64,000 nt of DNA from Stenotrophomonas sepilia (GTDB lineage: Bacteria > Pseudomonadota > Gammaproteobacteria > Xanthomonadales > Xanthomonadaceae): assembly GCF_003244875.1 (NCBI RefSeq), contig NZ_LXXZ01000049.1, positions 1-64,000 of the forward strand, read 5' to 3'. Position numbers and translations under genes: made by a program. Below the pieces are notes generated by a model. That model saw nothing but the letters and a program-made list of their open reading frames with translations, searched no databases and was not told the DNA's origin. This document shows positions 1-10,400 of this stretch, piece after piece; within the stretch, counting starts at the first letter, position 1; every line of letters starts with the position of its first letter.

Positions 1-100
1 CCCCGCCATCCCACGGGAACCCAGCTTTTGCTTGGGCCGTTGCCGTTGCCGTTGTCGTTGCCGTGGCCTCGGCAGGTGCCGGGCGCCGCCCGGCCAAAGC
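1..100. repeat. Intergenic repeat, cut by window edge
   Basis: The stretch begins CCCCGCCATCCC, passes through GCTTTTGCTTGG and a run of gccgtt/gtcgtt triplet-pairs, then GCCTC-GCAGG and ends in the hairpin GCCGGGCGCCGCCCGGC (about 79-95). The same order of pieces recurs at 25683-25763 in this orientation and at 25236-25320 inverted, so it is a dispersed intergenic element, not a gene. The short reading frame through it (Leu-Pro-Leu-Pro repeats) is an artefact of the triplet-pairs. The left end lies outside the window. Confidence 0.6.
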
Positions 101-117
101 CATCCCCCTGCTTCCGG

Positions 118-123
118 TACAAT
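118..123 (+). promoter_or_regulatory. Candidate -10 box for purL
   Basis: TACAAT at 118-123 is one base from the consensus -10 hexamer and lies 34 bases before the ATG at 158. No convincing -35 box is seen 16-18 bases upstream. If used, transcription would begin near 130, which rules out the in-frame starts at 32 and 122 and supports 158. Confidence 0.4.
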
Positions 124-157
124 GTCGGGCCCGTTTCCCAACTACGGTTCCCCGGAC

Positions 158-3100
158 ATGATGGTCCTCGAGGGCGCGCCCGCCCTGTCGCCGTTCCGCC
201 GCGAACGTCTTGAATCCCGCCTGCAGTCCATCGCTCCCTCCCTGCGCATCAGCGGTGCCTGGCACGTCTACTTCGTGCAGCCCGAAGGCAGCGCCGCCCC
301 CGACCTGACCACGCTGTGCCGCATCCTCGAAGCGGCGCCGCAGGCCGAAGCCGTGGCCGAAGGCGCAGTCAGCCGCATCGTGGTGCCGCGCCTGGGCACG
401 CTGTCGCCCTGGTCGAGCAAGGCCACCGAACTGGTCCGCGGTGCCGGCCAGCCGGTCAGCCGGGTCGAGCGTGGCCTGCGTATCGACGTGCAGGGCTGGC
501 CGGCAGATGCTGACGCCCAGCAGGCGCTGGTCAAGGCGCTGCACGACCCGATGACACAGTCGGTGCTGGAGACCGTGGAGCAGGGCCAGGCGCTGTTCTC
601 GGCGCCGGCCCGTGGCGAGCTGGAACGCGTGCCGGTGGACCAGCTGGAGGCCGCCAACCAGCGCCTCGGCCTGGCCATGGCCCAGGACGAGATCGACTAC
701 CTGCGTGAACGCTTCACCGCGCTGGGCCGCTCGCCGTCGGACGTGGAACTGATGATGTTCGCGCAGGCCAATTCCGAGCACTGCCGCCACAAGATCTTCA
801 ACGCCAGCTGGACCATCGATGGCCAGGAACAGGACCGCTCGCTGTTCCGGATGATCAAGAACACCCACCAGCAGACCCCGCAGCACACGCTCAGCGCGTA
901 CAGCGACAACGCTGCAGTGATCGAAGGCCATCCGGCGTCGCGCTACCGTCCCGATCCGGCCAGTGGCGAATACCGCCGCGAAGCGCAGGTGCCCAGTGCC
1001 TTCCAGATCAAGGTGGAAACCCACAACCACCCGACCGCGATCGCACCGTTCCCGGGCGCTTCGACCGGCGCGGGTGGCGAGATCCGCGACGAAGGCGCGA
1101 CCGGCCGTGGCGGCAAGCCCAAGGCAGGCCTGACCGGCTTCTCGGTCTCGCACCTGCGCATTCCGGAATTGCCGCAGCCGTGGGAGGCGCCGCGCGCGCT
1201 GAACCCGCGCATGGCACCGGCGCTGGAAATCATGACCGACGGCCCGCTCGGCGGCGCCGCGTTCAACAACGAGTTCGGCCGCCCGAACCTGCTCGGCTAC
1301 TTCCGCAGCTTCGAGCTGCCGGAAGGCGCCGACCTGGTGCGCGCCTACGACAAGCCGATCATGCTGGCCGGTGGCCTCGGTGCGATCGATCGCGTGCAGG
1401 TCGACAAGATCCCGCTGCAGGCCGGTGATGCGGTGATCGTGCTGGGTGGCCCGGCGATGCTGATCGGCCTGGGCGGCGGTGCGGCCAGTTCGGTGGCCTC
1501 CGGTGAAAGCGCCGAGGACCTGGACTTCGCCAGCGTGCAGCGCGACAACCCGGAAATGGAGCGCCGCTGCCAGGAGGTCATCGACCGCTGCGTGGCGATG
1601 GGCGCCAACAACCCGATCAAGTTCTTCCACGACGTCGGCGCCGGTGGCCTGTCCAACGCCATCCCCGAACTGCTGCACGACTCGAACGTCGGTGGTGTCA
1701 TCGACCTGGGCAAGGTGCCCACCGATGATCCGTCGCTGTCACCGATGCAGCTGTGGTGCAACGAGTCGCAGGAACGCTACGTGCTGGGCGTGGCCCAGGA
1801 GCGCCTGGCCGAGTTCGCCGCGCTGTGCGCCCGCGAACGCTGCCCCTTCGCGGCCGTCGGCGTGGCCACCGCCGAGGAACACCTGGTGGTGGCTTACGGC
1901 GCCGTGCCGGGCCACACCCCGGCCGATGCACCGATCGACCTGCCGATGGACGTGCTGTTCGGCAAGCCGCCGAAGATGCATCGCGACACCGCGCACCCGC
2001 CGGCACCGCGCTGGCCGGCGCTGAAGACCGGTGGCCTTGACCTGCAGGAAGCCGGCCTGCGCGTGCTCGCGCACCCGACGGTCGCTTCGAAGAACTTCCT
2101 GGTCACCATTGGTGACCGCAGCGTCGGCGGCCTGACCGCGCGCGAACAGATGGTCGGCCCGTGGCAGCTGCCGGTGGCCGACGTGGCGATCACCCTGGCC
2201 GACTTCGATGGCGTGGCTGGCGAAGCGATGTCGATCGGCGAGCGCACCCCGCTGGCCCTGCTCGATGCCGCTGCTTCGGCACGCATGGCGGTGGGCGAAG
2301 CGCTGACCAACCTGTGCGCGGCCCCGGTCGATGCGCTGGATGAGATCAAACTGTCGGCGAACTGGATGGCTGCGGCCGGTCACCCCGGCGAAGACGCGCT
2401 GCTGTACGACGCGGTGAAGGCGGTGGGCATGGAACTCTGCCCGCAGCTGGACATCAGCATCCCGGTGGGCAAGGACTCGCTGTCGATGCAGGCGCAGTGG
2501 CACGACCAGGGCGAAGCGCACAAGAGCGTGTCGCCGGTGTCGCTGGTGATCTCGGCGTTCGCGCCGGTCGCCGACGTGCGCCAGCAGTTGACCCCGCTGC
2601 TCGACCGGGAGGTGGACAGCGAGCTGTGGCTGATCGGCCTCGGTGCCGGCAAGCAGCGCCTGGGGGGTTCGATCCTGGCCCAGGTGCATGCCGACCACGG
2701 CGACCTGCCGGCCTTCGCCGGTGCCGCCCCGGACCTGGATGATCCGCAGCGCCTGCGGGGTTTCTTCGAACTGATCCGCGATGCACGCCAGTCCGGCCTG
2801 CTGCTGGCCTATCACGACCGCAGCGACGGCGGTGCTTTCGCCGCCCTGTGCGAAATGGCCTTCACCTCGCGCCTGGGCCTGGATATCGCCCTCGATGCCT
2901 GGGGTGATGATCCGTTCCGCAGCCTGTTCAACGAAGAACTGGGTGCGGTGGTTCAGATCGCACGCGAAGACCGTGCCGCGTTTGCCGACCTGGTTGAACG
3001 CCATGCATTGACCGAATGCGCGCAGCGCATCGCCAAGCCAACCACCGCACCGGTGGTGCGCGTGTCGCTGGGCGGCGAGAACCTGGCCGAGTGGCGCTGG

Positions 3101-4042
3101 GAGGCCTTGTTCGACGCCTGGTGGTCGGTCACCCACGCGATGCAGAAGCGCCGCGACAACCCGGCCAACGCCGATGCCGAGCGCGAGGTCGCGCGTGCCT
3201 TCAACGCACCGGGCCTGAAGCCGAAGCTCAGCTTCGACCTCAACGAAGACGTGGCCGCACCGTTCATCAGCACCGGTGCGCGTCCGCGCGTGGCGGTGCT
3301 GCGCGAGCAGGGCGTCAACGGCCAGATCGAAATGGCCAACGCCTTCGAACGCGCCGGCTTCCGCGCCTTCGACGTGCACATGAGCGACCTGATTGAAGGC
3401 CGCGTGGCCCTGCAGGATTTCACCGGTCTGGTGGCCTGTGGTGGCTTCAGCTATGGCGACGTGCTCGGTGCCGGCCGTGGCTGGGCCACCTCGATCCTGG
3501 AGCGCAGCGCACTGCGTGATGCCTTCGCCGCGTTCTTCGCGCGCGAAGACAGCTTCGCGCTGGGCGTATGCAACGGCTGCCAGATGATGAGCCAGCTGAA
3601 GAACATCATTCCGGGTGCCGAGCACTGGCCGCAGTTCCGCCGCAATGCCAGCGAGCAGTTCGAAGCCCGTACCGCGCTGCTGGAAGTGGTGGAATCGCCG
3701 TCGATCCTGCTGCGTGGCATGGCCGGCTCGCGCCTGCCGGTGGCGGTGGCGCATGGTGAGGGCCAGGCCGTGTTCGACAATGCCGTCGACCAGGCTGCTG
3801 CACGTGTCTCGCTGCGCTACATCGATGGCAATGGCAAGGTGGCCAGCCAGTACCCGCTGAACCCGAACGGTTCGCCTGACGGCATCACCGGCCTGACCAG
3901 CAGCGACGGCCGCGTCACCATCATGATGCCGCACCCGGAACGTACCCCGCGCGCGCTCAACCTGAGCTGGGCACCGGCGGAATGGCAGGGTGATTCGCCG
4001 TGGATGCGCATGTTCCGCAACGCGCGGGTATGGTGCGGCTGA
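158..4042 (+). CDS. purL: Phosphoribosylformylglycinamidine synthase (large, single-chain)
   Basis: PurL makes FGAM from FGAR, glutamine and ATP in purine synthesis, in the cytoplasm. The protein begun at 158 ([19 protein letters not shown]) has 1294 residues, matching the single-chain gamma-proteobacterial form. Order: PurS-like N-terminal region, linker, two AIRS-like synthetase halves (ETHNHPTAI and [17 protein letters not shown] in the first), and a C-terminal class I glutamine amidotransferase. The catalytic cysteine is in GVCNGCQMM (about residue 1138) and the His/Glu pair in [10 protein letters not shown] (about 1259/1261). An in-frame extension to 32 runs back through a repeat and is probably untranslated. 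A terminator follows, so the gene looks monocistronic. Confidence 0.97.
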   Translation: MMVLEGAPALSPFRRERLESRLQSIAPSLRISGAWHVYFVQPEGSAAPDLTTLCRILEAAPQAEAVAEGAVSRIVVPRLGTLSPWSSKATELVRGAGQPVSRVERGLRIDVQGWPADADAQQALVKALHDPMTQSVLETVEQGQALFSAPARGELERVPVDQLEAANQRLGLAMAQDEIDYLRERFTALGRSPSDVELMMFAQANSEHCRHKIFNASWTIDGQEQDRSLFRMIKNTHQQTPQHTLSAYSDNAAVIEGHPASRYRPDPASGEYRREAQVPSAFQIKVETHNHPTAIAPFPGASTGAGGEIRDEGATGRGGKPKAGLTGFSVSHLRIPELPQPWEAPRALNPRMAPALEIMTDGPLGGAAFNNEFGRPNLLGYFRSFELPEGADLVRAYDKPIMLAGGLGAIDRVQVDKIPLQAGDAVIVLGGPAMLIGLGGGAASSVASGESAEDLDFASVQRDNPEMERRCQEVIDRCVAMGANNPIKFFHDVGAGGLSNAIPELLHDSNVGGVIDLGKVPTDDPSLSPMQLWCNESQERYVLGVAQERLAEFAALCARERCPFAAVGVATAEEHLVVAYGAVPGHTPADAPIDLPMDVLFGKPPKMHRDTAHPPAPRWPALKTGGLDLQEAGLRVLAHPTVASKNFLVTIGDRSVGGLTAREQMVGPWQLPVADVAITLADFDGVAGEAMSIGERTPLALLDAAASARMAVGEALTNLCAAPVDALDEIKLSANWMAAAGHPGEDALLYDAVKAVGMELCPQLDISIPVGKDSLSMQAQWHDQGEAHKSVSPVSLVISAFAPVADVRQQLTPLLDREVDSELWLIGLGAGKQRLGGSILAQVHADHGDLPAFAGAAPDLDDPQRLRGFFELIRDARQSGLLLAYHDRSDGGAFAALCEMAFTSRLGLDIALDAWGDDPFRSLFNEELGAVVQIAREDRAAFADLVERHALTECAQRIAKPTTAPVVRVSLGGENLAEWRWEALFDAWWSVTHAMQKRRDNPANADAEREVARAFNAPGLKPKLSFDLNEDVAAPFISTGARPRVAVLREQGVNGQIEMANAFERAGFRAFDVHMSDLIEGRVALQDFTGLVACGGFSYGDVLGAGRGWATSILERSALRDAFAAFFAREDSFALGVCNGCQMMSQLKNIIPGAEHWPQFRRNASEQFEARTALLEVVESPSILLRGMAGSRLPVAVAHGEGQAVFDNAVDQAAARVSLRYIDGNGKVASQYPLNPNGSPDGITGLTSSDGRVTIMMPHPERTPRALNLSWAPAEWQGDSPWMRMFRNARVWCG

Positions 4043-4082
4043 TCGCATCATTCCGCGCAGGCCGCAATGCCACCGCGTATGG

Positions 4083-4116
4083 AAAAACCCGCCGCTTCGT
4101 CGGCGGGTTTTTCTTT
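4083..4116 (+). terminator. Rho-independent terminator of purL
   Basis: The inverted repeat AAAAACCCGCCG / CGGCGGGTTTTT with a CTTCGT loop is followed by TCTTT, 40 bases after the purL stop. The A-run on the 5' side means it could also work in the other direction. Confidence 0.85.
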
Positions 4117-4481
4117 GCACGCGTGAAACCCTTGTCGCGCCCGCTAGTTACATCGGTTTTCATGCGCCAGCGGTCCGTCACGTGTACCTAACAAAATACT
4201 TTTATAAACACGCGAAATGGTGAACTGCTTCACGGCAATAGCATTTGTCGTGTCAAAGTCTTGACGATCTGCAAAGTTGCCGTTAACACTTGAACCCCGT
4301 TTCAGAACCATTCATTCCGCAGTAACCGCTCGGCGTACGCGCTCGGTTTTCTGTCGCTGCGCGCCGTTCGGCAATACCCCGCAGTAAATCACGCGAAAAA
4401 ACGCCCCCAGGGGACGTTGGGCCAGAAGGCCCGGCGGTGGCGTTGCTTTGCCCAAAACCAGTCCAATCAGGAGCCGTACCG
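4117..4481. other. AT-richer leader before the adhesin gene
   Basis: This 365-base gap holds no gene. It is clearly richer in A+T than its flanks (for example ACAAAATACTTTTATAAAC near 4190-4210), as expected for a regulated promoter region. A candidate promoter lies at 4261-4289. The ribosome-binding sequence CAGGAG (4468-4473) is eight bases before the ATG at 4482. Confidence 0.5.
4261..4289 (+). promoter_or_regulatory. Candidate sigma-70 promoter for adhesin
   Basis: TTGACG (4261-4266) matches five of six -35 bases. With 17-base spacing the -10 would be TAACAC, a weak match. This is inferred by eye only; the leader would be about 190 bases. Confidence 0.3.
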
Positions 4482-7400
4482 ATGAATCGGATTTATCGCA
4501 AGGTCTGGAACAAAGCATTGGGTCAGTTGGTGGTGGCCTCGGAACTGGCCTCCTCCGACAGCAGCGGTGGTGTTGTCGACCAGCGCCGCGATACGACACC
4601 AGCTACGCCCGCGCTGTTGGCGGTGGCACTGGGCCTGGTATTGGGATTGGGCATGAGCGGTTACGCCGCTGCGCAGTCGGTGCAGATCGGCGGCAGCGCA
4701 ACCTGCGTGGCATTCAGCGGCAAGCTGCTGGAAAAATGCCTGGTGGAAGGCTCCGCCAGTGCCAAGGGCAGCAACGCGGTGGCGATCGGCAGCAACAGCA
4801 GCGCCACTGCCGCCAACAGCGTGGCGCTGGGCGCAGGCTCCAGGGCCAACCGCGCCAACACGGTGTCCGTTGGCGATGCCGGCAAGGAACGGCAGATCAC
4901 CAACGTGGCTGCAGGCACCCAGGCCACCGATGCGGTGAACAAGTCACAGCTGGATGCGCAGGCACGCGCCACGCAGGCCGCGCTGGCGGACGTCGCCGCA
5001 GATGGAAACCGCTATTTCAAGGCCGATGGCGCAGGTGATGACAGCGACGCGGCGAAGATCGACGGGCAGGGCGCGGTTGCAGCGGGCGCCGGTGCGCAGT
5101 CGTTGGCCAATGCCACCACCGCCATCGGTACCCAGGCGATTGCTGCCGGCCTGGGCGCCAGCGCGTTCGGCCAGGGCGCATTGGCAATCGGTGACGCCAG
5201 CGTGGTGGTCGGGCAGAGTGCTGCCGCGTTCGGTCTTGGTGACACCGCCGTCGGCGCCAGTGCCTATGCCGCAAGCGAGAATGGCGCGGCCACCGCCTTG
5301 GGCGCGTTGTCCGAAGCCACTGCCGATGGCGCCACTGCCGTGGGTGGCGGTGCCGTGGCGATGGGCCCGGGCAGTACCGCACTGGGCCGCGGCGCCACCG
5401 CCGCCAATGAAGCATCGATCGCGGTGGGTGCGTTCAGCACCGCCGTGGGTGAGTACAGCGCCGCGCTGGGGTCCAACTCGGCGGCGGTTGCCACCGGCAG
5501 CGTGGCGCTCGGCGCCGGCTCGCTGGCCGACCGTGTCGACACCGTGTCGGTCGGCGCCGCCGAATATGGCCTGACCCGGCAGATCACCAGCGTCGCGGCG
5601 GGTACTGAAGATACCGACGCGGTCAATGTCGGCCAGTTGAAGGATGTGGCCGCCGTGGCCGATGCCACCGCCAAGCACTTCCAGGCCACCGGCAGCCGGC
5701 ACAGCGATGCGGGCGCGCTGGCCGAAGGTGACGAGGCACTGGCGGCCGGCGAGGCGGCCAACGCCATCGGCAATGGCACCACCGCCGTGGGTGCCGGTGC
5801 CACGGCCGTTGCGCAGAACGCCACCGCCGTCGGCAACAACGCGCTGGCGTCAGGCCAGAACAGCGCCGCGTTCGGCAACAACGCACAGGCGAACGGCCCG
5901 GGCAGCGTCGCCGTCGGTGGTGCTGCAGTGGATGCCGATGGCAATCCGCTGATCACCAGTGGTGGCGTGCCGGTCGAAACCGGCGCCACCAGCGCAGGCG
6001 TCGGTGGCACTGCAGTCGGCGCCAGTGCCGAAGCCAGTGGATTTGCGGCGTCGTCCTACGGCGTTGGCGCGTATGCCGCCGGTGCGCAGTCGTCCGCATT
6101 CGGTGCGGTCGCCAATGCCATTGGTGACTACTCCACCGCACTGGGTACGCAGAGCACCGCCACCGGTACCAGCAGCGTCGCCATCGGTGGCCCGGCCGAC
6201 CTGATTCCGGGCCTGGGCTTCTTCGTGCAGACCCAGGCCAGCGGCGAAGCGGCGACGGCCGTCGGCGCCGGTGCCATCGCCAGCGGTGATCGTGCGGTGG
6301 CCAACGGCAGCCTGACCGAAGCGTCCGGTGCGGAATCCACCGCCGTCGGCTACTTCGCTTACGCCCCGGGTGAGAATGCCAGCGCGCTCGGTGCGCAGAC
6401 CTGGGCCAGCGGCGCGCAGAGTACCGCCGTCGGTTATTACGCCACCGCTCGCGGTGCCAACAGCGTTGCACTGGGCGCGAACTCCGAAGCTGTCCGCGCC
6501 AACAGCGTAGCGGTCGGCAGCGCAGGCAACGAACGGCAGATCACCAGCGTTGCCGCGGGCAATGAAGCCACCGATGCGGTCAATCTGGCCCAGTTGAAGG
6601 GCGTCGCTGCCGTGGCTGACGCCACCGCCAAGCACTTCCAGGCCACCGGCAGCAGCAACAGCGAGGCCGGTGCGCTGGCCGAAGGCGAAGATGCGCTGGC
6701 CGCCGGCGAGGCGGCCAATGCGATCGGCAATGGCACCAGTGCACTGGGAGCGGGCGCCGTTGCCATCGCGCAGAGCGCCACTGCCGTCGGCAGCAACGCG
6801 CTGGCCTCGGGGCAGGGCAGCGCGGCCTTCGGCGCGGCGGCCACCGCCAGTGGCAGCAACGCTACCGCCCTGGGAACGCAGAGCAGCGCCACCGGCGCCG
6901 GCAGCGTCGCCATTGGTGGCCCGGCCGACATCGTGCCGGGCATGGGCCTGTATGTGCAGACGCGGGCCAGCGGTGTGTCCTCCACCGCGGTAGGCGGCGG
7001 TGCGGTCGCCAGTGGTGACCGCTCGTTGGCCAACGGCAGCTTCACGGAAGCAGTGGGCGCGGAATCCACCGCGCTGGGTTACTTCGCTTATGCCGCAGGC
7101 GACAACGCCAGTGCACTGGGCGCGCAGACCTGGGCCATCGGCAAGGACAGCACGGCCATCGGTTACTACGCCACCGCTGGCGCCGAAAACAGTGTCGCGC
7201 TGGGCGCCTATTCGGGCTCCAATCGGGCCAATACGGTGGCCGTGGGCACCAATGGCAATGAACGCCAGATCGTCAGCGTGGCCGCGGGTACGCAGGCGAC
7301 GGATGCGGTGAACAAGGCGCAGCTGGACGCTGTGGCAAGCACCGCCGACGGCACCGCGCGCTTCTTCCAGGCACAGCCCGAAGCGGGCAGTGATGCCGGT

Positions 7401-10400
7401 GCGTTCGCCGAGGGCGAAGGCGCGGTCGCGGCCGGTTCGTCGAGCAATGCGATTGGCGCCGGCGCGGTTGCACATGGCGCTGCCGCGTCGGCGATCGGTG
7501 ATGACAGCGTGGCGGTGGGTCGCAACAGCAGCGCCACCGGCAACGGCGGTGTTGCCATCGGTGGCCTCGGGCAGGCCTACGATGAGTACAACCAGCCGAT
7601 CATCGGCGCCGACGGCAAGGCGCAGCAGGTGGGCACCACGGCGGCCGCCGATGCCACGGCGGTCGGCAGCGGTGCACAGGCCACCGGGGCTGCCAGCGGC
7701 GCGTTCGGCAATGCCGCCAAGGCCAGTGGCGACAACAGCTTCGCGGCCGGCGGCAAGTCGCGCGCCACCGGCAGCTATGCCGTTGCGGTCGGTGACAGCG
7801 CCTTCGCCAGCAGCGATGACAGCACCGCTGTCGGTGGTTACAGCTGGGCGACGGCCAGTGGCGCAGCAGCGTTCGGTTCGGGTGCGTGGGCCACCGCCAC
7901 CAATGCCTCGGCATTCGGCAACGCGGCCTGGGCCAGTGGCAGTGGTGCGACCTCCATCGGTTACAACAGCTGGGCCAACGGCACCAGCTCCACCGCCGTC
8001 GGTCGCGGCGCATTTGGTTATGGCGACAACAGCGTGGCACTGGGCTTCCAGGCGCTGGGGAACAGCATCAACAGCATCGCCATCGGCACCAATACGGTGG
8101 CCGGCGGTGAAAGTGCGATTGCGTTGGGCGCCGGCAGCAACGCCAGCGCCAGCAATGCTGTCGCGCTCGGTGCCGGTTCGGTTGCCAGCCGTGCACGCAC
8201 GGTGTCGGTGGGCAGCAGTGGCAACGAGCGGCAGATCACCAACGTCGCTGCCGGTACCCAAGCCACGGACGCGGTGAACAAGGCACAGCTGGATGCGGTC
8301 GCGAGTACCGCCACCACCACCAGCCGCTTCTTCCAGGCCAGTGGCAGCGGCGACGACGTAGCCGGTGCGCTGGTGGAGGGTGACAACGCGCTGGCTGCCG
8401 GTGATGCGGCCAACGCCATCGGCAACGGCGCCACCGCGCTCGGCAGTGGTGCCAACGCGCTGGCCAACAACGCGCAGGCGATCGGTTTCAACGCGCTGGC
8501 CAGCGCCGCCAACGCCAGCGCCGTCGGTGCCAACGCCCAGGCGACCGGTGAGTACGCCACCGCGCAGGGTGCGGAAAGCGAAGCCAGCGGCGAGCAGAGC
8601 GCAGCGTTCGGTGCCGCCAGCATCGCCAGTGGTGCCGGTAGTACCGCCAACGGTGTGTTGTCCGAAGCCTCCGGCGAGGAAGCCGTGGCGGTGGGCTACT
8701 TCAGCAACGCCAGCGGCAGCGGCGCCACCGCGGTCGGCAGCGAGAGCGTCGCCAGCGGCACCGCGTCGGCAGCGTTCGGCATCGGCGCAGAAGCGACCGG
8801 TGGCTACAGCACCGCCATCGGTGGCTATGCGCAGGCCTCGGCGTTCAATGCCACCGCCTTCGGCAACTTCGCCAATGCCTCCGGTTCCAACAGCGTGGCG
8901 CTGGGCGGCGACTCCGAGGCGTCGGGTGCCTACAGCACCGCCACCGGCCAGGGCAGCCTGGCCACCGGCACCAACAGCGTCGCCGTCGGCGGTTCGCTGT
9001 TCGGCGTGCTGGCCACCGAAGCATCGGGCAATTACTCCACCGCCGTCGGTGGTGGCGCCTGGTCCGGTGGCATCAACAGCACCGCACTGGGCAACGCCGC
9101 CGAATCGCGCGCGGCCAACAGCGTGGCGCTGGGCGCCGATTCGATCGCGGACCGCGACAACACCGTGTCGGTGGGCGGTGGTGGCAATACCCGCCAGATC
9201 ACCAATGTGGCCGCTGGCACGCAGGGCACTGATGCGGTCAACAAGAACCAGCTCGACGCCGTAGCGGCTGCAGCGGAAAAGACCAGCAGGCAGTTCCAGG
9301 CCAGTGGCAACGCCGATGGTGAAACCGGCGCCCTGGTCGAGGGCGATAACGCGCTGGCGGCCGGTGATGCGGCCAACGCCATCGGCAACGGTGCCACCGC
9401 ACTCGGCAGCGGCGCCAATGCACTGGCGGCCAACGCCACGGCGGTCGGCATCGATGCGCTGGCCACCGGCAACAACGCCGCAGCACTCGGCAGTACCGCA
9501 CAGGCCACCGGCGAAGACAGCCTTGCGCTCGGTACCGGCGCCAGCGCCAGCGAGCTGGGTGCCAGCGCCGCGGGTGCGCGTGCACAGGCCAGTGGTGCGT
9601 ACAGCACCGCGACCGGCACCGAATCCAACGCCAGCGGCACGCAGGCACTGGCCAGTGGCTTCCGCAGTGCCGCCTCCGCCGATGGCACCACCGCGGTCGG
9701 TGGCTATGCTGAAGCCAGCGGTCGCCTCGGGACCGCGTTGGGCTATGGCTCGGCGGCCAGCGGTGCCAACACCACGGCAGTGGGCTTCGGCGCCGCCGCG
9801 GCCGGTAGCGGTGCCGTTGCGGTCGGCCAGTCCAGCGAAGCCAGTGGCGCTGAGAGCGTGGCCATCGGTGGCAGCACCTTCTTCGGCCTGATCCCGTCGC
9901 GTGCCAGCGGCACCGGTGCAGCGGCATTCGGTGCGGGTGCGTGGGCGACCGAAGATTACGCCACCGCGATCGGCTGGAATTCGTGGGCGGATGCGGCAGA
10001 TGCCACGGCACTGGGCGCCAGTGCCACCGCCAGTGGGTTGAACAGCGTGGCGCTGGGCGCCGGCTCCAAGGCCGAGCGCGACAATACCGTGGCCGTGGGC
10101 ACCGCGGGCGGCGAACGCCAGGTGACCCATGTCGCAGCCGGCACCGAGGCCACCGACGCGGTGAACAAGGGCCAGCTGGACGCGGTTGCCAGCGTTGCCG
10201 ACAGGACTGCCCGGCGGTTCCAGGCCAGCGGCAACGCCGATGGCGAAGCCGGTGCCCTGGTCGACGGAGACAACGCACTGGCCGCCGGCAACGCGGCCAA
10301 CGCCGTCGGCAACGGCGCCACCGCGCTGGGCAGCGGAGCCAACGCCATGGCCGTCAACGCCACCGCCATCGGCGTCGATGCCCTGGCCACCGGCAACAAC

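Noticed and set aside
32..157. N-terminal extension of PurL
   Set aside because: It lies in a dispersed repeat and upstream of the probable transcription start; the family N-terminus begins at 158.
1739..4120. 793-codon minus-strand frame opposite purL
   Set aside because: PurL on the plus strand is unmistakable; the antisense frame is a GC-content artefact.
5850..10130. 1426-codon open frame on the minus strand inside the adhesin gene
   Set aside because: It is a mirror of the repetitive, GC-rich adhesin sequence; composition (Gly/Ala/Arg/His-rich) and lack of motifs show a shadow frame.
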